Below, one piece after another: positions 46,188 to 58,646 of a stretch of 64,000 nt of DNA (position 1 is its first letter; every line of letters starts with the position of its first letter). Location of the stretch: NCBI RefSeq assembly GCF_005239225.2, contig NC_133301.1:1121001-1185000 (forward strand), in the 5' to 3' direction. A program made the translations under genes and the position numbers. Source of the stretch: Populus alba. Its lineage: Eukaryota > Streptophyta > Magnoliopsida > Malpighiales > Salicaceae. The notes under the pieces were generated by a model. The model ran no database searches and was not told where the DNA came from. It was given only the letters and a program-made list of their open reading frames with translations.

Positions 46188-46478
46188 TGTCAAAGAACCA
46201 TCTCAACCCAATAACTTAAGCTATTAGGTGAGGTTCCAGGATATGATTTATATTATTCTCTAACACACCCCCTCAAGTGAAAGCCCTTTAGGCTTGAAAC
46301 TTGCACAAGCCCACATTACCTTGTGCTTAATTTTTATCAAATAAATAGGGATGGTGAGATTCGAACTCGTGACCGCTTGGTCATCAAGGCTCTGATACCA
46401 TGTCAAAGAACCATCTCAACCCAATAACTTAAGCTATTAGGTGAGGTCCCAGGATATGATTTATATTATTCTCTAACA
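46188..46478 (-). mobile_element. TRIM element (complete, 291 bp)
   Basis: Two 78-bp terminal repeats (46188-46265 and 46401-46478). In element sense each runs from TGTTAGAGAATAAT to GGTTCTTTGACA. After the 5' repeat comes TGGTATCAGAGC, the initiator-tRNA-Met primer site, and before the 3' repeat is the purine tract CACTTGAGGGGGTG. Flanks are AATGG and GATGG, and the empty site in copy 1 reads GATGG (about 15372), so the left duplication has one mutation. It has no coding capacity. Confidence 0.93.
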
Positions 46479-46912
46479 GATGGTTGGAAATATGAGGGGG
46501 GTTTCTTTAAAACATGGTAACTTAATTTTGGATAATGCTTTTGTTTACGTTTTCACAATATAATATCTCTGGAAAGTCTGTAGAATTTATTTGGCCGCAA
46601 ACAAGGTATGCAACTGCTTGCATTTCCACAGTATCTTGGGAAATTGCTGAAGAAAATCTATAATTTGTGATAATAATTTACTAATTCTGAAACTCAGTTT
46701 GATCCTACCTAGCTATAAATATGTTATATATAGTAATTCAATAGTAGAATTTGAAGTTCCAGTGTCACAAACGAGGAAATCAAACAGAGTAATATGTATT
46801 CTATAGTATTGCCTCCTGCATGTTCCTTTGGACAATTATATTACAATGCTACAATGCATCTACAGGTCTATAAGTTTCCCACTGTCAAACTGTCAATGGT
46901 ATCATATGAAAG

Positions 46913-49900
46913 TCAATTGTGATCATGTTCCACTTCAAAAGCTGCTAGTCTTTCTTGATTTGGGTTTGTAAGTTGATCAATATTTATTACTACCTCTTGA
47001 GATGTTTGACAATCTGGACTGGAATCAACAAACTCTGTAGAAGAATGATCTCCATCTCCAGGGAAATAACTAGTTTGAACTGAAGAGGCCGATGGGCTCG
47101 GCGCACCCATAGTAGGCAGACTAGTGCCATTGCGGTCATCCAGCCCACTTTTTCTGAAAGTATGGGATTTTAAGTCCCTCTGAATAAAGATCCTGAAGAA
47201 ATTGCTGAGTTTTCTCCTTATGGAAATTGTGGAATTTAGAGGCCTCAACACTTTCCTTTCCTTGTAGACAAACATGACCATGAATATAATGAGAGCTAAG
47301 AGGGATGCTACTCCAGCAATTAAAAATAAGCCCCAGAAACTCTTGAGACTAAGGCTGTTAGATGTAACCGAGTTGCTGGAATCTGGACAATTGCTTTGTT
47401 TTCCAAACCAAGCATTCTCGATTTCCCTCATTTTATCTCCCTCTGTCATGTTTAGAACTGCCCTTGATACATCTGGTACCAGAGGAGAACCTTTAGGGAA
47501 GGCCTGAAAATCGCAACACAAAGCAGCAAGCCAGTCTTTATCAGGGTTGACAAACTTTGCACTTACATTACATACAGAGAAATGGAGAGGGGTGAATGTA
47601 CTTACAAATCCGAAACCGCCTGTTTTAAATGTAGGATCAATCACCGCATATTTAGAGCAATACTTCGACAGAAAGAGCCTCGTAAATGGTACTTCATCAA
47701 AAGCAGCAGCAATACCACCATTTCCACTTCCTTTTGATAAAAGGTCATCCCATTGTTCTGTGGTATTATACACAATGAGCTTGGACTTGTCGAAATGCAA
47801 CTGATCTAATAGGATTCCCTGAACAAAGGAACCCCCCCGGTAGCCTACATACTCCCCCTTCTTAATGAGCTCGTGTACATCAGTAACTGTAGGCCGCAGC
47901 TGCTGGACTGTAAGTAAACTAGTTAGACTGGCAGTGTAGCTTTGTGTGAGAATCAGCACAACAAAACACCATATGATTACCACTGCTCTAGAGAAGTTGC
48001 TAACAACTGTCTCCCCTGCAATCATAGTTGAAAATAATAAAGATGAAGTCAATTTGGTGTTTGAGACACTAAAACAAATATGTTAAACGAAAGAAGAAAA
48101 ATTCAAAAGGGAAAGGGAAAGGAAAAGGAAAATTACTTTGTGCAAAAACCATGGTTGAGAAAGAAAACCAGATGCTAGTGCCCGCTTGATGCGAAGCAGG
48201 CCCTCTAAAATCTTCATTGATTCTGTGTTCAAGAACCCAGATCACAAATCCAATGAAAATAAAGAAACAAAAACTTGTCACCCAGAGATCCCATGTCAGA
48301 GGCCTCAAGAAAACCCATGCATTTTTGCTATTGTTGTCCACGATAGGGACGACCATGGAGACACCACTTTCAGTGTAAGGCAAAGTAAAATCAACATACT
48401 GGGATCTGTTGAAAATAATAGTTGTATCTCCAACTACAGCATCAAAATTCTGTTGATAGCAAGCAAAAGAAACAAGATATCAATAAAAATTAGATTTGAA
48501 TGCATGAATCTGTCTCAAATCTTGTTTCAGATATAAAACTGAATGTGATCAAGTACAGGAAAAGGTTGGTGAAAGTTTTACCTTCAAGTACACTTGATAT
48601 ACCAGATCATTGTAAGTTCCAGCTGGCTCGCCGTCAGGCTTGGCAAAGGGGATGTACTCGTAAGGCAAAGCATAAGGCAATGCGTTGACAACAGCATCAA
48701 AAACATCTATGCAGTATCCGGTAAAGGTTGTGGTGTTAGAACTAGGATCTCTTGTCACTCTCACAAACTCATTGAAACTATCCTTCACAGGCACTCCTAT
48801 TCTCAACTTCTTCCCATTCGTTGGAATCTCCCAGCCCTTGGGAACAGAAGTTGTATCACCCGGCCATATGACAGTTGAAAGATCGGAATTAGAACCTGAG
48901 TACGCAGTCATACTATTTGTTGAGTTCAATGTTTTGACAATCCCTTTGGTTGATGTCCAGAATCCTATCTCTCTTCCCCCATTGCCATTCACATTTATTA
49001 TCTGGAAAGCTGATGACTGTAACTGTCCATTATCGAAAAGATATTCTCCTGTAAGACCTTTGAAAGTAATGTTTGATAAAGCTTGAACGAGGTTTGGACC
49101 ATTTAAAGACACCCCAAGAGTTGCAAGATCTGTGGATGAATTGCTAGAAACGTTTGCCTTTTGGAAGCCTAAATTTGCAGTTCCAGCTTTCTCAACTGCC
49201 AAGGCCAAAGCTGTTGCTGCATCATATGCCCGTAAGCCAAAAATATTCAACTCAGCATCAACAATATCTGGATTATCTTGTTGGAATTTTCTTTTCCACC
49301 GAACTCGAAAAGTTTCGAGATCTTTTGTTCTTGGCACATAAGGTGTCAAACCCAATGCACCTTGCATTGTATTAGTGACAGAAGCATTTGGTGAACTAAA
49401 AAATTCAGCTGTTAGACCATCAGTCATGATCCAAACATAGCCTTCACTCACCATGCCAATCTCTTTTGCTTTGGCAAAAACCCGAGCGCCAAGAGATGGA
49501 AACATGTGCACAATGAAAACTCTAGTTTGCATTGTCATCAACTTGTAAAGCTCTGAAACAATTTGATCATCAGTGGCTGATGGAGAAATTACACTCCGGT
49601 ACGGTACACGAGCATCAACTGCTTGCAGAGCATCAGTTAAATAAGGTATCACTCCCTGTCCATACTCATTGTCAATGTAGATGGGCACTGCTTCTCTCCA
49701 TCCAAAGGCTTGAACTAATGCACTTATAGCATTCACCTGAGTTGAATCATTTTGGGTAGCTCGGAAGAAGAAGGGACTCCTGATGGAAGTGAGAGAAGGA
49801 CTTGATGCAGAAAATGATATAATGGGCACCTGAGCTTTTTCTCCAAGTTCAATAACAAAATTGGCTTGCATTGATGTTGTTGGGCCTATGATTGCTTGCA

Positions 49901-52900
49901 CTTCAACATTTTTTATCAGGTCCAGGGCTTTACTTGTAAAAGGATTAAGAAAACAATTACTCGTATAGATCAATTATTTTCAATAATCAGTAAAGATCAA
50001 TCAGAGAGACTTAATTATGACTTTTTTGCACTTTATATTAAATTAGACTTCTGATATATCATTAATATAGTGGTTATGCAGAGAAATCAAGGAATGGATT
50101 ATACTATGCATTTGAGGTTCTCCTGCCCGTCCTAAACAAAGATAAGACACAGCAATCTAAAAATCAGCACACCTCATCTCCTTTCATTGATGTGATCTGG
50201 GATATCTGATGCAGCCAAGTAAAGATCTAACTAAACAGACTATATAGATGGTCCAATAGATGCTTTTATAGACTAATAGAATAGATCTAGATTCAAAATA
50301 AAATTTAATCGTGTCAGACCAGGTTAGTAGCTTAAAACTATGATAATGAGAGATCTGGCAGTTAGATCAAGCCCAAATTTCTCCAGGTAATAAGCAGTTT
50401 TTCTACATGAAACTATTTTGTTTTTTGTTTTTCAGACCATTTGATCTCCCATAATTAGGTTTAGAAATTGCTATTTAGACTAGTTTTATAATTGTTCCTA
50501 CGATTTTTTGGATTATTTAATTATTTTGTTTTAATTATTTTTAAGCCTTTAGGCTTTAAGTTGTTTTCTAATAGATTAATTTTCTGATCTATTTAAAAGA
50601 GCGTCATCTATATTTATTTTTCAGGAATATAACTATGAATGAAAGGCTCACATCTTCAACTATTTTTACTCATTAAAACTTTTATGTTTTTTGTATTATT
50701 ATTGTCTTGTTTCTTCCATACAGTTTTGTTGTGTGTTATTTTAAGGGTTTTAAGCAATAATAAACCTTGTTTCTTGTTGTATCCTGCGTCACTAATCCAA
50801 TCCTGTATCATGTCCACGGATCTCAATCCCAGCTGCACTAATTATTATAGAAACATATTTATTTGTGTGTCCGTCTCTATCCTTCTAAACATGTATTTGT
50901 TTTTTTATATTTTTATTTTTTTTAATCCTAATATTGAAGGATAAAATTAAAAAAAAATCGATTAAAAAAAATAACCTAAGTAAACCTAGATAAACTACTA
51001 AACTCACGATCTTAGTCATGAGACCTAGATAACCCAATAGAAAAAAAATTAAAATAAATTATGAAGCTCAATCCCCAATCAAACCAAGTATTGAAATATA
51101 AAATTGAAAAATATTTGGATTAAAAAAGGCACAAAAAATACTCGAGTCAACCTAGGTTAATCTATCAAATTCATTACCCGACTCATGAGATGAAAATAAC
51201 CTCATAGAAAGCAAACCGGAACAAATATTGAAACATAACTCGCAATCAACCCAATGTTGAAGAAAAAAATTGAGAAAAAAATTCAATTAGAAAAAGGGGA
51301 AAAAAACTCAAGTCAATCAAGTTAGCTCATCAAACTCGCAGCCTAGATCATGAGACTGGGATAACCTCATAAAAATTAGATTAAAAAAATTATGAAGTTC
51401 AATCTTCAATAAACCTAATATGGAAGGATGAAATTGAAATTAAAAAATCCATTAAAAAAACGATACAAATAAACAACTCGAGTCAGTCCAAGATAACGCA
51501 TCAAACTCATGACTTGAAACATGAGATAGGAATAATCTTATAGAAAGCAAACCAAAATAAACCACAAAACTTATTCTCAATCAACCCAATGTTGAAGGAT
51601 AAAATTAAAAGAAAAAAAAAGTTAATTAGGAAAAGGAGAAAAAAACTCAAGTCAGTTAACTTGTTAAACTCGTAGTTCAGGTTATGAAACTAAGATAACC
51701 TCATAAAAAAATTGAAAAACAATTATGAAGTTCAATCCCCAATAACCCTAATATTAAATGATGGAATTGAAACTAAAAAATTGATTAAAAATAAAACAAA
51801 AAACAACTCGAATCAGACTGGGTTAACCCACCAAACCCATGACTCGAGTCATGAGACAGGAATAACCTTATAGAAAGTAAACCATGAAACTTAATTTTTA
51901 ATCAATCCAATGTTAAATAATAAAATTTAGAGAGAGAAAAAAAAACCAATTAGAAAAAGGAGAAAAAAACTTTAGTTAACTGAGATAATTTGTCAAATCC
52001 AAGATTTAAATTATGATATTATGATAACCTTATAAAAAGTAAATTAAAAGAAATTATAAAATTCAATCCCCAATAAACATAATGTTAAAGGATGGAATTG
52101 AAATTGAAAAAAAAACATAGATTGGATTAAAAAATATAAAAAAACACTATTATAGTAAATAATATTTTGTGAAAAAAAGTACAGTAAAATCTCTCTTTTA
52201 GTTTTTTTTTTATAATGTTTTTCACATTTAATAATATAATAATAATTATGAAATGACATAATTAACAATACATCAATTAATAAAATGATGTGGACAAATA
52301 TAATGATATATAATAATTTTTATTAGCTTGGTCCATAATCATATATAGTGAACTAATAGGTTTAATTAGATAACAAGCATTAAATCTTTTAGTAAAATCT
52401 ATTACTCTTTTAGTTTTTGTTTTTAATGTTTTTCACATTTAATAATATAATAATAATTATGAAATGACATAATTAACAATACATCAATTAATAAAATGAT
52501 GTGGACAAATATAATGATATATAATAATTTTATTAGCTTGCTCCATAATCATATATAGTGAACTAATAGGTTTAATTAGATAACAAGCATTAAATCTTTA
52601 GGTGCTGGCTAAGTAGGTGATGGATTTGCTCTCCACGATATATATATATATATATATATAATAATCGAGATGTATTATTAAAACAGCTCGATTAAGGTTC
52701 ACGATATCATTTTAGATTTAATGAGAGATTGTGATAGAACTTTCTCATGAATCGTCCGTATAAAATTTAACGGGAGGAGGGTTTTAAGTACCTTAGTGCA
52801 TACATAAAACATAGTTTGAGCAATGATTTATAACCGAAGCAAGCTGACTGCAGAATCAAGAAAGAGGAGGGAGAGAGGGGGAACCTGCAGCAGCTGCACC

Positions 52901-53173
52901 AGCAACATCGTTCTTGGAGTCCCTGGTGATGAGGACCAGCCTGGTTTTGTAATCACCATGAGTGTCATAGAAGTCTGAGAGAGACATATTGATGCAACTC
53001 AACCCAATCTTGCCATCCAAGTCATTGTCAAAGTCAAGAACCACACCTACATTCACTGGGATTATAGATGTTGAGTTCTTGGCCATTCCCATTTCAAAGA
53101 AGAATAAAATCTTCAAAAAAAGAAGGGATAAGAAAGAGAGAGCAGGCTTTGAAGGGTACTTTTTCCTGATCAT
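46913..53173 (-). CDS. GLR2: Glutamate receptor-like channel GLR-2 (clade 2), apparently intact
   Basis: Five exons: 53173-52885, 49927-48582, 48449-48137, 48015-47606, 47503-46913, all GT-AG, joining to 982 codons plus stop. GLRs of this kind are amino-acid-gated, calcium-permeable channels at the plasma membrane. Layout: signal peptide (ALSFLSLLFLKILFFF), amino-terminal ANF-receptor domain about 40-440, S1 lobe from WEIPTNGKKLRIGVP at about 462, TLPYTESG at 567-574, M1 about 596-618, pore segment 633-650, M3 with SYTASLTS (675-682), S2 with NCPD (824-827), M4 about 843-866 and a 116-residue cytoplasmic tail. The first ATG (53173) is used because it gives the signal peptide and sits 66 bp from a TATA box. 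An internal ATG (MGMAKNS) would lose it. Subfamily rank is from memory of the GLR2 pattern. Confidence 0.93.
49928..52884 (-). other. Intron 1 of GLR-2 with expanded repeat
   Basis: 2957 bp against 2222 bp in GLR-1. Most of the difference is a diverged array of about seven 150-160-bp units (50930-52130) and a 208-bp tandem duplication (52183-52600). No exon-like frame is seen inside. Confidence 0.8.
52183..52600. repeat. Recent tandem duplication of about 208 bp
   Basis: Units 52183-52390 and 52391-52600, almost identical, each starting AGTAAAATCT and ending with the AAGCATTAAATCTTT segment. GLR-1 has a single copy (about 20310-20515). Confidence 0.92.
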
Positions 53174-53238
53174 ATTGTTGTCTACTTGTGGTTGAGCTGA
53201 TTCCAGTTTGATGGTTTAAGCTTGAAAGAACTCTCTCG

Positions 53239-53248
53239 TATTTATATA
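53239..53248 (-). promoter_or_regulatory. TATA box of GLR-2
   Basis: The minus strand reads TATATAAATA, 66 bp upstream of the ATG at 53173. It matches the GLR-1 position. Confidence 0.7.
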
Positions 53249-53618
53249 AGGCTGTGGCCTTTAGGGTACTTCAAACATGTGGATCCTTAAAGCCTAGAAG
53301 AAGATCTCAGAACAGTGGGCGGAGAGGGCCCGACTATTAATTTAAGCGTTGAAAAACAGGAGAGGTTTCCTGAGTTGTTGCAAGGAAATTTCATGCTTTG
53401 ATCAAATATGTTCCTTGTCTCTGATTTCACCGTCGGCTACCTTGACTAATTTTAACTAATTTTAATTTGAAATTAAGTAATATGTTATTGCGGTTGATTT
53501 TTAAAGTGTTTTTTATTTATAAATATATTAAAATAATTTTTTTTATATTTTTTTAAAAATTATTTTTGATATCAATGTATTAAAATGATCTATAAACACT
53601 AAAAAAATATTAATATAA

Positions 53619-53805
53619 TGTATGGTAGCTTCATATATACTTGTTAGACTGATTGAAGTGTCGGCTTAAATGATAAATATAAACAATGTAAGGTATGGGT
53701 GCTTCATACTTGTTAGAGAAGTGTTGGCTTAAATGATAAATATAAACAATGTAAGGTATGGTTGCTTCATACTTGTTAGAGAAGTGTTGGCTTAAATGAT
53801 AAATA
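53619..53805. repeat. 63-bp tandem repeat, three units
   Basis: Units contain GGCTTAAATGATAAATAT, at 53663, 53726 and 53789, followed by AATGTAAGGTATGG. There is no counterpart in copy 1. Confidence 0.9.
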
Positions 53806-54310
53806 TTTTTGTTTTCAGGATTATTTTTTTAAATTTAAATTTAGAAAAATTGCAAAAATAAAATAAAATATGAATACTTCAATCCGACTGTGAATAATTT
53901 ATTTAAAACTTGATTGAGAGGGAGAGCTGCTAGAGAGTGCCCTAATCATACTTATAACAACAAAACAAAGAAAGAAAGGTATCCGATTGGTTATTGCAGC
54001 CAAACAATTGCCTTTATGGGAAAATCTAATTCAATAAATTAATTATCATCCCATTAAGTCTCAATCCTATTATATTATTTTATGCTTAAAAAACACTAAT
54101 GTGTTGTCTAGCATGCATTTTCTCCCTTACATCATCCTATTGTTTTGGATCTTTTCGAATGTTTTCTTGTAAACAAGCATCAATCAGTGCACGCTTGATT
54201 TTCTTTAACTCAAGACAAGATTTGTATATGGAAGTCGTCTATTTCACTTACTAAGATAATGAATAGCATCCTTTCGACGAAGCATCCTTTGTCATGTCAC
54301 AAATTTGTTT
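53790..54310. repeat. Local duplication, first copy
   Basis: From TTGGCTTAAATGATAAAT to GACGAAGCATCC it matches 55310-56120. The second copy contains a TRIM insertion. No gene is seen in either. The first copy includes the empty target site of element B (54291-54295). Confidence 0.8.
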
Positions 54311-54618
54311 TAAACACACAACGCCATCTCATTTCAAGTTTGAGGTGTTTTTGAGTATGATAACGATTATTTTTTAAAATGTTTTTTTTTTTATAAATAT
54401 ATTAAAATAATATTTTTTTTTTTATTTTAAAAAAAATATTTTTGACATCAACACATCAAAACGGTGTAGAAACACCAAAAAAATTAATTTAAAATAAATA
54501 AAAATAAATAAAAATTTTAAAAAAAAACGCTTTTGAAATGCAAAACAAATTGGGTTTATACTCTCACCTACTTACTTCTTGTTTGCTATCTAAATCTCAA
54601 TCATCCATCTTCTACACT

Positions 54619-54677
<59 letters not shown>

Positions 54678-54854
54678 CATAAGCGGGTATTCGTGATGGC
54701 TATTTTCAAGAGCCAAACCACTAGCAAGAGCCTGCCAACTCGAGGTCCCTAGTCAATTACACACTTACATGTGGGTTGGGAAATTCAAGTGATGGGATTC
54801 GAACTAGGGGTCTTCTCCCCCTAGTTGACTCTTTACCAATTGAGCTACTAGCTC
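54619..54854 (-). mobile_element. tRNA-derived SINE with TA/GA microsatellite tail
   Basis: On the minus strand the 5' end reads GAGCTAGTAGCTCAATTGG, a Pol III A box (TAGCTCAATTGG). CCTAGTTCGAATCCC, a B box, follows about 30 nt on. The body ends near 54671 and is followed by (TC)n(TA)n to 54619. This is the layout of a tRNA-derived SINE. A decayed copy in the paralogous place (35606-35815) shows it is older than the segmental duplication. Confidence 0.75.
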
Positions 54855-55309
54855 ACTTGTAGTTTGTAGTTTAATTGACATCCATTTCTCGTTTCTATCA
54901 CGACAGACTTGGGGTTCAAGTGTGTAAGAGAACAATTAAAAAAAAAAAGTTGGATAATTTGTATTTTCATCTCAACTCAACTTAAGTTATTAGAAGAAGT
55001 TTTAAAATATTATCATCTAGCTCTCTTTCTTATTTCTTCCTCCTTGTCGTGACCTAAACCCATTTACACAAAGAGATTTCATTTTTAAGCTTTAGTTTAG
55101 TTCAAGGTTAAAGAAGCAAGTATTTCCTTTTCATACTATTTTTTATTATGGTTTGTTTATAGAAGGATTAAAGAAGATATTAATGTTTTATTATGATTTT
55201 GATGATGTGTTATGGGTTAAGAAATTTGTTTCAACTTTGATAGAAAATATGGACATAATGCATTGGAGGTTGAGGATAAAAAATTTAATTTTAGTCCTTG
55301 ATTTATGAT
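54855..55309. other. No gene seen
   Basis: AT-rich DNA without a supported open frame or repeat, between the SINE and the local duplication. Confidence 0.5.
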
Positions 55310-56120
55310 AAATAGTGTTGGCTTAAATGATGAATAGTTTTGTTTTTAGGATTATTATTTTAAATTCAAATCTAAATAAAATTGTAAGGAGTATTAGAGA
55401 ATAATATAAATCATATCTTGAAACCTCACCTAATAACTTAAGCTTTGGGTTGAAATGGTTCTTTGACATGGTATCAGAGCCTTGATTACCAAGCGTCACG
55501 AGTTTGAATTACATCATCCCCATTTATTTGCTAAAAAATCAAGCACAAGGTAATGTGAACCTATGCAAGTTTCAAGCCTCAAGGGTTTTCACTTGAGGGG
55601 GTGTATTATAGAACAATATAAATCATATCTTGAGACATCACCTAACAGCTTAAGTTTTGTGCTGAGAAGGTTCTTTGATAAGGAGTTATTTTTTTTTTTA
55701 TTAATACATCAATCCCACTGCGAATAATTTATTTAAAACTCGATTGAGAGGGAGAGCTGACAGAGAGAACCCTAATAATAATTACAACAGCAAAACAAAG
55801 AAAAAAAGGTATCTGATTCCTTATTGCAGCTACTTTTCTGGGAAAAATGCTAATTCAATAAATTAATTATCATCCCATGAAGTCTTAATCGATCCTATTA
55901 TTTATGCTTAAAAACCACTAATGTGTCATCTAATATACATTTTCTCCCTTACATCATCATATTTTTTTTTGGATCTTTTCGATTTTTTTCTTGGCAAACA
56001 ATCATCAAACAGTGCTCGCTTGATTTTCTTCGATTCAAGACAAGATTTGTATACTTTAGTCGTCTATTTCTCTTACTAGTTAAGATAATGTAGAGCATCC
56101 TTTCGACAAAGCATCCCATG
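55310..56120. repeat. Local duplication, second copy
   Basis: Matches 53790-54310 apart from the TRIM at 55392-55680. The shared landmarks include GATTGAGAGGGAGAGCTG and ATCCTTTCGACAAAGCATCC. Confidence 0.8.
55392..55680 (+). mobile_element. TRIM element (complete, 289 bp)
   Basis: Same family as 46188-46478 in the other orientation. The target duplication is a perfect AGGAG (55387-55391 and 55681-55685). It keeps TGGTATCAGAGC after the left repeat and CACTTGAGGGGGTG before the right one. The terminal TG and CA have mutated to TA, so it is older or inactive. The empty site is visible in the duplicate near 53843. Confidence 0.93.
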
Positions 56121-56235
56121 TTGAATGGCTACTGTGGAGCTATATGTGCTGGAAATGACAATTGTCACAAGATGGAAATGGGAAGGCACATATATCTACA
56201 GGAAGAAGCAAGATAGTTGAAGATAATATTAACAG

Positions 56236-56313
56236 TGTTAAAGAATAATATAAATCATATTTTGAAACCTTACCTAATAGCTTAAACTATTGGGTTGAGA
56301 TGATTCTTTAACA
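56236..56313 (+). mobile_element. TRIM solo LTR (78 bp)
   Basis: A single terminal repeat from TGTTAAAGAATAAT to ATTCTTTAACA with flanks AACAG and AATAG, one base apart from a perfect duplication. It arose by recombination between the two repeats of a TRIM. Confidence 0.85.
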
Positions 56314-56947
56314 AATAGTAACAACCATTTTTGTTTCATTTGTTGTAGAATCAACTTCAAGTACTTGTTGTTTTCTATTCTTTAACTTCGTTGACTTGAA
56401 CTAGTTTGCAGTAGCAGTGGTTGTAGGAGTATATCTCAAGACCGAGACCAAAATCGATGAAATCTTATATTTTTAAGGATTAATGTCAATTTTTTTATTA
56501 AAGGTCAAAATCAATGAAATCTCTTGTTTTAAAAGCCAAAATTGATGAAATCTTTTATTTTTAGGGATTAATGTCTAATTTTTTTTTTATTAAAAACCTA
56601 AATCAATGAAATCTCTATAGCCTTGTGATTCCTGTAGTTCAGGAAAAAAAAATGATAATAGCCATTCAAATAGAAACACAATGAATTTAAAGAAAACTAA
56701 TAAAAGAAAAAATTAAAAACAAGTCCAGTTATAGTATATCTGTAACATCAAATCTAAGCTTCATTCCTTGCACGCTTCTTGTCTGTGTTTGTCCAGAGAT
56801 GAATGCTTTAGCAATTCAAATGAGGTCACTTCAAATCAGACTTGTTAACCTTTATCCAACAAGACAGGCAATGTAGAATCAAGCCAAAGACCGCATCCTA
56901 ATCCACTGTTTTGACATTAAAATTAACTTTATTACGTGTGAGCCAAA
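56314..56947. other. No gene; short diverged tandem repeat
   Basis: 56447-56612 has about three diverged units of 60-70 bp with AATCAATGAAATCTC. Nothing else recognisable. Confidence 0.5.
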
Positions 56948-57505
56948 TGTAGGGGAATCCCGATTGGTGATGTACTGATAATTACTCATAGGAGGGTAAG
57001 CATACTGACATAATATTTAACGTGGTTCGGCAAACCACCTACATCCACGGGAGAAGCCATTTGATTATATAGGGAGAGAACAAGATTTACAACAATAGAG
57101 GAGGAGGAATCATCCCCTCTTTGGCAACTCTCAACCTCACTCTATTTCTCTCTTCTCAGTGCTGCAATGGCAGCTACTGCTGGCTGTCTTGGTAGCCCAC
57201 TCTCTCCTACATTTCTCACATCTTTGGCTCTACTTTCCTTCTCATTTTGCTCTCTAACGTATGCCTCTATATATAGGCATCCATGACAGCTTCTCTTGCT
57301 TTTTTGTCAATAATGGTGGCTGCACCAGCAGCCCTCTTTGACTCTCAAAGGCTGGCCTATTTATTTCCCATCGTTTGTAGCCTTCTTTCTTTGACAATGG
57401 TGGTTTGCACATGGTTGGTGCAGCTCCAGCTCCAGTTGCTGCATTTGTCAATGGACGGTGCCATCCATTGATAATTGCTGCACATTAATGGTAACAATCC
57501 TAACA
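56948..57505 (-). repeat. Copia-like LTR (3' LTR of a minus-strand element)
   Basis: The right border is clear. On the minus strand the purine tract GGCAAAGGGGGTGAT (57520-57506) is followed by the LTR start TGTTAGGATTGTTACC. The LTR contains AACGTGGTTCGGCAAACC and CATCCACGGGAGAAG, phrases common in plant copia LTRs. The left border is a guess at TGTAGGGG. Confidence 0.55.
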
Positions 57506-57999
57506 ATCACCCCCTTTGCCATTTATATGGGTAATTGTCTTCTTGCTTCTTCAGCACATGCCTACATCCTGCAGCTCTTCAAAGCTTACCATTCCAAGAG
57601 CATTTTTGGCCAAGTTTACAGGTACTCGCCTAACCTTTCAATCACCAGAGTTACCCAAGCACCCCTATGCTCACTCCAAAGGATCATTTCAACCAGATGG
57701 TTTGTCACATCTCATCTGAAGAGTGTTAATGCTTTTCTCTGGGACACAACATTCCCCTTCGAGTGTATCAACCATGCTCGATCCGGAATGATTTATCAAG
57801 CCTCAAACCAAGGCTTACAACACCCCCTCAAACGGATATTTCCAAGTGCGACAGTCATTGAGTATTTCAATGTGATCACAAGCTCACCACTCTTCCAAGA
57901 GTCTACTCATCCAGGAGTTGCGTTGAGTTGGCAAAAAACTTTTCCTTATCAATTTAGGTTTTCCTTTTGTTAAATTAATTCATTAACTATCTTGGACTT
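57506..57999 (-). mobile_element. Interior next to the copia-like LTR
   Basis: Non-coding in element sense. The 171-codon plus-strand frame (57458-57973) runs antisense and across the LTR border, so it is not considered a gene. Confidence 0.45.
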
Positions 58000-58600
58000 T
58001 GTCGCACATGGACGCATGGAGTTAGGGGGTCAAAGGAGTCGCCACCTAGTTGTGTGGTTTAGGGTCGCTAGGAAACCCAAGTATACTGATCTTATCAGAA
58101 ATTCTAAAGGTAAGGGACTAGTTGTGGCTAGAAAAGGTATTAGTACCCCTAGTGCACCCTACTTGAGGTAAGCTGCATTGTGTGGTCTGAATGTGGTTTT
58201 AAGGTTTGATGGATTCCTAACTGGTGGTTTATCTATGACTTAGGATGAAGATTTAGTCGTGTGAATAAATTTGGCATTTCAAATTTATTATTGGCTCGTG
58301 TACCCAAATGAATTCTTATAAAAAGGATCCATGTATATACCCTAATAGGGTTCACCTATCCTGGAAGGCAAAAGAATTTTCCACAACTCGAATGTTGCGA
58401 TCAAAAATACTCCCAATTAAAATTGGTGAATATCCAGAATAATTTTGAGAATTTTTTGTTTAACTTCTCATATTTAAATACCAACCTACTTGTAGGTCCA
58501 ATATTTATACCAGAATATTGACCATTAATTCTCATGAATTAATTGAGGTATATTTAAATACTTGTCTAATCCTTATTGGACAAATAATGCAACTGATCCT
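58000..58600 (-). repeat. Truncated LTR of the Tat/Ogre-like family
   Basis: Starts TGTCGCACATGG and carries the conserved U5 block (GGAGTCGCCACCTAGT, CTAGGAAACC, GGTATTAGTACCCCTA, GAGGTAAGCTGC). It is more diverged than the other five LTRs, and the right end cannot be defined. It separates the copia-like 3' end from the gag at 58647. Confidence 0.7.
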
Positions 58601-58646
58601 CTTATGATGGTATCTTTCTTTGTATAGTTAGCTTGTTTATATACCT

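Noticed and set aside
48685..49375. Plus-strand frames over GLR-2 exon 2
   Set aside because: Antisense shadows of a conserved minus-strand coding exon.
57458..57973. A 171-codon plus-strand frame
   Set aside because: It crosses the border of a copia-like LTR and is antisense to that element; no recognisable domain.
58000..58600. Treating this as a complete solo LTR
   Set aside because: Only the U5 side is recognisable; no U3 end or target duplication was found.
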